Shown one piece after another: positions 56,594 to 64,000 of a DNA stretch of 64,000 bases (positions within the stretch are counted from its first letter, which is position 1; each line of letters opens with the position of its first letter). The position numbers and the translations under genes are program-made. Origin of the DNA: Phymatolithon calcareum (taxonomy: Eukaryota; Rhodophyta; Florideophyceae; Hapalidiales); the NCBI GenBank assembly GCA_977006965.1, contig OZ345352.1, positions 4,526,001 through 4,590,000 on the forward strand. Direction: 5' to 3'. The notes under the pieces are model-generated. The model made no database searches. It had not been told where the DNA came from and worked only from the letters and a program-made list of their open reading frames with translations.

Positions 56594-59500
56594 TCAGTAC
56601 AGGTCTTCTTTATGCTGCATACTCTCGATGATGCCTTTGCTGAAGAGCAAAAGGTCATCTAATGCCTTCTCAGTTGCAGCTCTGTCGTCTTCCTTGAGTT
56701 CATAGACCGACAAGTTGCGATCCAGGGTCTCCATGTGCTGTCTGACTTTGTTTCCGAATATATCTGCCATCAGTGTTGTAGACACTTGGGGAAATCTTCC
56801 AAAGGCGTACTGAACCGCCAGTTGCCTGTGTTTCAGTTGTGGAAATTTGAGTATTGCGGGGAGTTCTCTTGTCTTGTCGTACGGAATTTTCCTCTTTCTC
56901 TTCGATTCCAGGCTCTTTCCTTCCTTTTTCAGGAATGCTGATCGGAGGTCTTCTGCAGATTGGTTCTCTATTATGTGCTTCATCGCTTCATCAAACGGTT
57001 CTCTGGTTTCCATCGATGTGATGTCGTTACTTGTGTCTTGAAGCTCTTCTGAATTCCTTCTCTCTGGTGGTTGCATCAGAAACTTTTCTTTCTTCGCTAT
57101 GGTCCTTCTCAGCATCTTGAAAGCTAGTATTTCCCGTCGATGGGAAGCAGCTTGGATTCGACATATTAGGCGAAGTCTATCCGTCTTTCCTCGTGCCAGT
57201 GGCCCGAAGACTTGTCTGAAAAACGTTTGTTCCACTTCCTTGACCGCGCTCTGGACATTTTCTGTCCACGGTGTTAAGTGCATAGCGTACTCTCAGCGTG
57301 GCTGGATTAATGCCTTGCATACTTGGATGCATTTATGTATGCCAATTCCCTTCTTGAATACCCCTAGTGCACGGAGCTCGTACAGAGCGATCCTAGCCTT
57401 CTTCAGGCGTTGCAACATCAGTGTATCTGTGACCCCCAGGGCTACTAGCAAGTAGATTTTTATTGATTGCTAGATACAGTGCAATTCGATTTGCAAGTAG
57501 CAGTCCCGGCGATTGTCTGCAAGTTGTATTGCAAGTAGAGGACGTCACGCAGCGCTGTATCCACACGTGGACTGAACGCCACGTCAGTACTGTAAACACT
57601 TGAATTGGTGCTCTACGTTTGTGACTATGATGGATTCGGCATAATACGTACCGAGATGGTACAGTATAAATTAGAGAGTGCATGACATGCACTACATTGT
57701 GTCCGCTCAACACAGTCAAACATTTTGCAATTCGTATTGCAAGTAGGCGGGTTTTTTGCAGTCCCACTCCAGTACAAGTAGATTGCAGTATACTGCAAGT
57801 CCAGTATACTGGATAGGACCCCTGGTGACCCCCTCTGGTCCTAGGGATACTCCGAGGTAGGTGACTTCCGCGAAATGTGCGAGGGCCTTATTAGCCAGCT
57901 GGAATGTCACGCCCGCTGTCTCATCCGGTTCAAGTATCTCCTTGTTTCGTGTTCCATGTCATCCCTCGTTCTTGGGCCCATTGAGTGGCTTTGTCTAGCA
58001 ATCCCTGCAGAGCGGAAGGTGATTTCGCTAGAAGAATTACGTCTTCTGCGAAGAGGAATGAAGGAACGTCGGCCCATTCTCTGGGAACTTCTCCCATGCG
58101 TTCCGCAAACTCGTCCATGAAGATGTTGTAAAGACTTGGACTAAGAGGGGACCCCTGTGGTACTCCTCTGTCCACTAGAAACCAGTTCTTATCAGTATCT
58201 CCGATGGTTGACACCCAGGACGGTGTCAAGAATGCTTCCGTCATAGCGCATAGCTTTGGTGGCAGTACCTGTCTCATTCTGGGCACGAGATGTTTTCTTG
58301 GGACAGTGAGGTATGCTGTCTTGAGGTCCAGTACTGCTACGCACCTTTGTTGGCCTTTCAATAGTACCGTGGCTCTTATGATTGCGAGTTCTGTACTTTT
58401 CCCTTTTTGGAACCCGAGTTGGAACCAGTGGTTGGAGTAAACCCCGCGGAGCATACTATCTATTGCCGTTTCAATAACTTTCTTTGCATGACTGAGCAGG
58501 GATATTGGGCGATAATTTTCAGGTTCGTGGTGTGGTCCCTTCTTGTGAAAAGGTATCAATAGGGCCTTCTGCCAGTACATTTGCATGTCTCCGCACCTCC
58601 CACAGGCTTCCCATAGGGCTGTAAGAACCACCGCATTCAGAGGTACGTCTAGTTTCAGCATTTCATATTTGATCTCGTCCACACCTGGGGCTTTTCCAGT
58701 TGGAGACTTTCGAAGGGCTTCTTCGATTGATTCCTTCATTCCTTCGGGACACCGGAATTTCCTGGGGAAAGGTTGCCACTTTTCGCTACTGTTGCAAGTT
58801 CTCGAAATGTGTGCTGAGAATAATGCATGGTTGATTGGTTTTCCAGTCATCTTGTTGCGAGCTGTTCTCCCTTTTATCTTTTTCTTCATCCTGGCTAGCT
58901 GCTTCACCGCTGCTGGACCATCTTTCTCTTCGAGTTCAGAGATGTATTCCTGGTATTGCTCGCTCTTTCGCTGGTTGACTTTGGTTCTCACTTGATACTT
59001 GCATTCGTGATATCGGTCCCAGTCTTCTGATGATTTGGATTGTCTAGCAGGCTTGTATAGTTTCTTTCGCTTCAGGGCCAGTTTGTCCAGTTCAGCGTTC
59101 CAAAACGGTTTGTAGCGTGAGGGAATTCGTTTTTTTACCCTCCAGGGGTCACACCAGGTCTTCACCAATTTCTTGTACCACTGATGTAGTTGCCGTGAGC
59201 TGTCGCACTGCTGGAGTCCCGCTATGATTCCGGGCAGTTCCGCACGATACTTCAGACGCACGTTTTCTTGTTTCGTCTTCTGACGCGTTTTCGAGCCGAT
59301 ATCCACTATCTTCCTGTATATATCCACCACTTGTTCCGGGGTAGTGCGTCTCTGCAGTTCTTGAATAAGTTCTTGCATTTGCTCTTTGATGGTAACTTTC
59401 GTTTTGGTGCCCGCCCAGTCCCGTACACTGACTGGTCTCTTGGTCTGGCTACCATCGCGTTCCTGTCGGCTTCTGAGACGTGTGCACACTGGTCGGTGTT

Positions 59501-60263
59501 GTGTACTCTCTGTCCAGATATTTTCCGGTGAGTTTGGAGTGGAGGTCGTTATTCCTTTCGTTACAAAGAAGTCAATATTGCTGCTGTATTTCTTTGTCTG
59601 AAATGTGGGGCCCTTGCTGGTACGTATATCCCATCCTTTCTCTTCTGCCCATTTTACGACTTGGTTTCCTCTTCTGTTTGTTTGTCGGTCCCATAAATTG
59701 TGTCTTGCGTTCTAGTCGCCGCATATGATAGCTTGCCCTCTTGCGTGCCTGGTGATAAGCTTTAGACGTTCTTCCGTTTCTTGTTGCGTAGACTTTGGTG
59801 ATATATATACCACCCCGATTTTCAGGCTTCCCAGTTGTGCGATGACGATTTGGTAGTGTATCCTTGCCTGTTTGAATATAAGCTTGGCTCCATACCCTGT
59901 TCGGAACACTAGAGAGACTCCTCCAAAGTTTCTAGCGGACCGACTCCTTCTCCTTGAGTCACTGTGGTATCTAGGTCCTTCTGCAGTGACTAGTGCCGGT
60001 CTCGGGGCGTTCATTGTGAACATTTCAGTGCGGATACGTGCTTCCGGCCTCATGTGTGTTTCTGTGAGTCCCATTACGTCGACTCCATGGTCTTTCACCA
60101 TTCTTTGTAGGTACTCCGGAGTCTCCGGAGATCCCCCTACATTCATCGTTGCGATTCTCCAGTACTTGTTATGTGGTATCCTCCAAAATTGCGATGGGAG
60201 TTTCTGTGTTTGTCTCTTTCTCCGGAGCTTCATATGTAGTCGTGGCCTTGTTTTCAGGTTCAT
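56594..60263 (-). pseudogene. LINE ORF2: endonuclease and reverse transcriptase, four lesions
   Basis: Starts ATG 60263. The APE endonuclease shows WRIATMNVGG, GLTETHM and IICGD-x-NAR, with SSNIDFF and HRPV further on; the x codon is TAG (59712-59714). RT follows at about 58860-57960: ENYRPISLLSHAKKVIE, NHWFQLGFQKGKST, VAVLDLKTAYL, GVPQGSPLSPSLYNIFMD and FLFAEDVILLAKS, where the usual FADD is FAED. One extra base near 57943 shifts the frame into VTFQLANKALAHFAEVTYLG. A MITE interrupts after GPEGVT. The C-terminal part runs 57428-56594, with a TGA replacing the Trp before EYAMHLTP and a basic helical end. No RNase H domain seen. The enzyme nicks target DNA and primes cDNA from the element RNA; this copy is dead. 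Confidence 0.85.
57437..57824. mobile_element. hAT-type MITE nested in LINE ORF2
   Basis: 388 bp, beginning CAGGGCTACTAG and, from the other end, CAGGGGTCCTATCC. It is flanked by exact 8 bp duplications GTGACCCC (57429-57436 and 57825-57832). The word gcaagta occurs about six times, concentrated near both ends, as expected of subterminal transposase-binding repeats. No coding capacity, so it relies on a hAT transposase elsewhere. Removing it restores the LINE frame across the site. Confidence 0.9.
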
Positions 60264-60465
60264 GGGCCGGTTGCTCTAAATCTTCATCATTATGCGTGTG
60301 GTGCTCAGTTTCCTGTGTTGTACTGCCAGGGAGCGGTAGCCCTCCTTCATGTCGGTCCTCAATGCCGCCGAGTGCCTCCGTGACGTGTACTGCACTATCT
60401 TCGTCTTGGTCATTGTCACCTGGTGGGGTTGTTGCAGAGGCTAGGTACCAGTTGCTAGCTCCATT

Positions 60466-62074
60466 TCATAAACTGGGGTGGACAAGGTGCCGACGTGGGA
60501 ACTGTTCAGCCGTTCGGGCCTTCTCGACTTCGAAGTATTTGAGTCTTCGTCCTGCAGCTCTCTCCAATCCTCGGTACCATTCTCTGGCGTACGGTTGTGA
60601 TGCTGTGGATGCACAGTGTCTTGCCCGCGCCCTTGTCCTGGCTGCATGTCGTTCCAGGGATTGATTCGACTCAAATCCTTGTTTTCCGTTCTTCGCATTT
60701 TCAAAGACGTTGTACCTGTACGTACAAACTAAGCCTGCTTCTTTCAGCAGCTCAGCAATGCTGTCCCTTTCTTTGTTTTGGGTCAGGACTTCCATCACTG
60801 TGTTTCCGATGAATGATATGTGGTATACTGTCTTAGAACTCAAAAGTTCTCTTACGGCATTCGCAATTTCCTCTCGCGGTGCTTTGGGAATTCTTCTGAA
60901 ATATAATGCACCTAGTCTCGGTCTCGGTCCTCTTCGTGGCATGAGGTTGCCCATCTTGTTCGCGAAGAATTTTAGCTTCTCTTTGTCAGCTTCGCTAATT
61001 TGGGTGCGTGGCTTCATTGGTAGGTTGGAGGTGCTTGCTATTGTCTCCTCTCTTCTCTTCTGGTCCATCTTGCCGCTTTTGTGTCCCTGGACTTTCAGTA
61101 TGGCTTCCCGATATGGCATTCTCTTGAGTTGTATATCTTCATTATCGTTTTCTTCAGGTCCTGTACGTTTCTCTCCATCTTGAGGGGGTTCTCCGTCGGT
61201 TGATACTTCCATTGCTCCAGGATCTCCATTTCGGAGCCTCTTGTTCTCCTCTCGGAGTGCTCTCACTGATGCCTCTAGCATGGCCACCTTTTCTTCTGTT
61301 TCTTTCAGGGTGATTTCCATTGTCTTCAGCTTCGTCTTCATCTCTTCAACATCTTCGACTGTTTGGCAGTGTTTAGCCTCCTTGTGGTTATCTCTGTGTA
61401 CCATTGCCAATAATGGTGCTAGCGTATCCTCTGTGGCTACCAGCTTAGTCTGCAGGCTCGTTAATACGTCAGCTGTTATGTAACCATTGACATCTTTCTT
61501 TGACCCACTCTTGTTCAGTGCCGTAGCTCGGGTATTAGCTGCTAAAGTGGAAGGTGGAGCTTCTTTGGCCTTTTCTGCTATTCCTGTGTCCTCTTCTGTT
61601 TGAACAGCTTCTGCTTGGTCACCGCATGTAGCTCTAGGGATGATATTTTGGACAAATTCACTAGCATCCAGTCCCTCTTTGCCGAAGGGACATTTTCTGC
61701 ACGTTAGTGCAAGGGGAGAGCGTGCACTTCATCCTGTCAATTTCAGCGTTCCTTTCTTGCCACAGCCTCCACACTCCGCCACATTACGGATTCTCACAAA
61801 TTTTTGCCTACTGGGGTTCTCTTTTACCGTACTGGGTAGAGTCGCCGTTCGCTTTGCTGTTCTCGATCTCGACTTGGATGTGTTATTGTCTTCTCTCTTG
61901 CTCTCGCCGTCTTTGCTCGCATCGGGCACGCCTTTCGCCTGTGCACGCGTAACTGCCCCGGTGGGCCGTTTTTCCTGCGCGGGCTTTTTCAAAAAAATAT
62001 TTATTTTTTGCTTTTAAAATCCGCCGGCGACTGTGGGTGGCTCGCCCGGCGGCTTGATCGCCTGTTTCTTGCAA
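60466..62074 (-). pseudogene. LINE ORF1, gag-like, with zinc motif and coiled coil
   Basis: The frame 61992-60466 is open apart from one TGA (61729-61731). N-terminal part is basic. A zinc motif CGGCGKKG (CxxC) pairs with TCRKCPFG (CxxC) on the other side of the TGA. A coiled coil follows at about 61350-61230 (EMKTKLKTMEITLKETEEKV and on). A folded region with GALYFRRIP and VYHISFIGNTVMEVLTQ resembles ORF1 proteins of this LINE type. The true start may be ATG 62074 in a frame offset by one base at a T-run near 61990. It would bind the element RNA. Inactive here unless the stop is read through. Confidence 0.7.
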
Positions 62075-62275
62075 TCTGCCAAGGGAGAGTCGTGTCCTTT
62101 CCCTGTTCGTCGTCTCCCGGAGCGAGATTCGACTCCATGGATGGCCTCATTTGGTCCATAGCACCCCCCGGCTGGGTATCCCCTGTGGGGGAGGCTTGTC
62201 GTTTGTGTTGCGCTACTCGAGATGTCTTCCTGGTCCGATCGGTCCTGTTCTACCGCTGTGTCTGGCAGTTTTTTT

Positions 62276-62289
62276 TCTAACTGCATGGT
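62276..62289. repeat. Right target site duplication of the LINE
   Basis: TCTAACTGCATGGT, identical to 56401-56414. Confidence 0.9.
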
Positions 62290-64000
62290 GCTCATCGACA
62301 TATCACTTGAAGGCATTTTGAACAATTCCTGTAGGTTCTTGAGCTAGGGACTCGATGATGAAGAAAAACAGCACTTAGATGAGAATGTAACTTGGAAGCC
62401 TTTAGACATAAACGGCTTGTCGAAACTTGAATGTTCGCGTGTAGGTCTAACAGGTCTCAAAAGATTGACAGTTCTTGCCTACGCACTGGAGGTAAAAGTG
62501 GTTCCGATCCGGAGAAATATATCACTGGAAAATACACAGTCCTTCCTAAGCCGGGAGTTCCTGGTATTCAGTTCCAACTCGGTGGAGTTATAATAACAAA
62601 CTGACAAGCCATATAACAAATGTATGTGCTATAGTGCGTCAGGCCTCACTCTGGACTTGCATGTCAGACAGTCATTTTTACAGTATGAGTCACAGACACA
62701 TGTTCTATTCTCCAGTTGAACGGTGTCCGAACGCGCCGATCAAGCAAGCATAGGAATGTCGAGAACGTCGGAAAACGCGAAGGCATGTGCATGCAACACG
62801 CAGAATACATGATATATCGCTATTGTTGCGGTCAAGGTGTGAAACAGAGATAAGGACCTTCCCTTAATGACTTTTGAAGGATTCGCATCGTCATGCATTC
62901 ATGTGTCCATCAAAAACAGGGCATAGACTACGATGCTGAGCTTTCTGGATAAGAAACACACATTTGCAAGAGAGCAGAGCAGTGGGCTATATCCCTTATT
63001 TCGAAAAAGCGTTGCTGTGAAGTGCCGACTGTACACGTGCACTAATTGGTTTCTGGCATTCTAGAATTTCTCTTCGAGGTTCATTTCAGCTGTGCGTGAT
63101 ACTGTATCATTTTGGACGGTACTTGGCGTTACCTTACAGTAATAATAAAATGCAATGCATGAGTAAAGACATGACGTGTGTGATCCTCCATCTTGAAGAT
63201 CTTTAGTAACCACCATTGAAATATGCGCATGAAATTTCGTAGAGGAAATCTAGAAAACTTGATAGGAATTCGAGGCTTTACTAAATCGGTATTTCGCAGC
63301 GATGCCTTTTCTCATGGATGGACATGTCCCACTGCTATGATCACAGGTATATTTAATATTTTATTTAGAATAGAAAGCTTAGTACTCATGCAAGGGGCAT
63401 GTACTGTAATTGTTAGACAGCACACCTCTTCTACAATCGTCGTATGCATCAATGCGAGAAGAACTTTCAGATGTTTTCAAGGTAATGGATAATGATATTT
63501 ATCCTGTTCTACAATTTGACGGCAACGATATAAATACTTTGCGATACTCCTCGCTGGAAGCTAAAGGAAAGCTGCATCGAGATTCAGCATTAGAAATTTC
63601 CTTTACTTTTACAGCTGGCAGACGGGTTGCAACTCAAGAGTGCAGCAAGAACGCCATAGAAGGCATGCCTCATTCCATACAAACTAACTGAACGAAGCAT
63701 CAGGTATCCAGAATACTGAATCAGTTTCTGAAACTCATTCTGACCAATCTTTCAGCTCTTGTCCCAATGTTTGACAACAAAGAAGAATCTACTTGTCAGC
63801 GCACAAGATCTTTTTTTACAGTTCGTTATAAGAACATAATCATTTTCTTCTTTTGCCGTCCACAAGCAGTAAATAACCTCCTGTTCTAATCCTTGCAGTG
63901 TTCACAATTCGAATACTAACTTCTCACATTGAGTTGCAATGAGTAGTGAAAATGCGAGAGTTCTATCGTCTCTCTAATGTATATTGAATCCTAGCCAAAT
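62290..64000 (+). other. Segment B right block with weak coding pieces
   Basis: Matches 10750-12745 without the 11669-11935 insert. Open frames at 63223-63492 (MRMKFRRGN start) and 63410-63691 (MREELSDVFKVMDNDIYPVL) are partly preserved in A with frameshifts. A splice-acceptor-like ttttacag lies at 63607. A small spliced gene is possible but unproven. Confidence 0.3.

Larger units (their letters stand above)
56415..62275 (-). mobile_element. Full-length LINE (APE-type non-LTR retrotransposon)
   Basis: 5861 bp including a nested MITE. The 3' end is at 56415, with a T-rich tract on the plus strand (short A tail of the element), and the 5' end is at 62275. Two genes lie on the minus strand: a gag-like ORF1 with zinc motif and coiled coil, and an endonuclease/reverse transcriptase ORF2. 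A 14 bp target duplication and an empty paralogous site prove insertion. Confidence 0.92.
49197..64000 (+). repeat. Duplicated segment B (paralogue of about 3380-12745)
   Basis: Same order as segment A, with added insertions: about 49225-49570, a hAT-like unit (53326-54800) and a LINE (56415-62275). Homology continues to the window end, so the right boundary is not seen. Confidence 0.75.

Noticed and set aside
60149-60664. Plus-strand 171-codon open frame over the LINE
   Set aside because: It lies opposite the LINE ORF1 and ORF2 junction, which reads as known domains on the minus strand. It is a shadow frame.
56594-61731. Stop codon reassignment in the nucleus
   Set aside because: Both TAG and TGA interrupt frames singly, and genuine frames end at TAA, TAG and TGA. 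Ordinary decay explains them better.
1-64000. tRNA, rRNA or snRNA genes
   Set aside because: No stretch with a credible tRNA T-arm and acceptor, nor any recognisable rRNA core, was found by eye. A covariance-model scan would be needed to be certain.

Overview
The window is eukaryotic nuclear DNA dominated by nested and decayed transposable elements. There are no operons, ribosome binding sites, rRNA, tRNA or CRISPR arrays that I can recognise. Host coding DNA is scarce: the only convincing host-type gene is a broken three-span membrane protein gene (15343-16791, first codon stranded at 18078-18080), and it looks more GC-rich than the AT-rich transposon sequence around it. Intron signals are few and weak. 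The element mix (piggyBac-like, MULE, hAT-like, APE-type LINE, Ty1/copia and a Crypton-like tyrosine recombinase) fits a transposon-loaded algal genome, with a red alga as my first guess. That is inference from the element mix and gene style, not from a marker gene.

Layout. 1-3100: relic of an unrecognised gene. About 3380-12745: segment A of a large direct duplication, carrying a short inverted-repeat element with a MULE tail (3497-4360) and a full-length piggyBac-like element, PB1. 12970-14939: PB2. 15343-18080: membrane protein pseudogene split by PB3. 18081-24990: low-coding DNA with hairpins (including two adjoining near-perfect palindromes at 21933-22021), short tandem repeats and a degenerate satellite (23440-24830). 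24990-31040: a 6 kb structure with inverted arms longer than 1.3 kb around two unrecognised proteins. 31263-32456: tyrosine recombinase pseudogene. 32732-37588: young copia-type retrotransposon with no integrase or protease region. 39577-45329: MULE with an intact transposase and terminal repeats built of tandem units; a LINE fragment sits inside it. 46060-47480: another LINE fragment. 47973-48610: hairpin-bearing insertion candidate. About 49197-64000: segment B, the second copy of the duplication, carrying PB4, a hAT-like insertion and a full-length LINE that is itself hit by a hAT-type MITE.

The two duplicated segments act as each other's empty sites. This dates several insertions: the LINE at 56415-62275 has a 14 bp target duplication whose unoccupied counterpart is visible at about 10736-10749. 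The most unusual observations are piggyBac-like elements bounded by CTAG instead of TTAA, the long-armed 6 kb structure with unknown proteins, the integrase-less copia element, and the MULE whose ends are tandem arrays.
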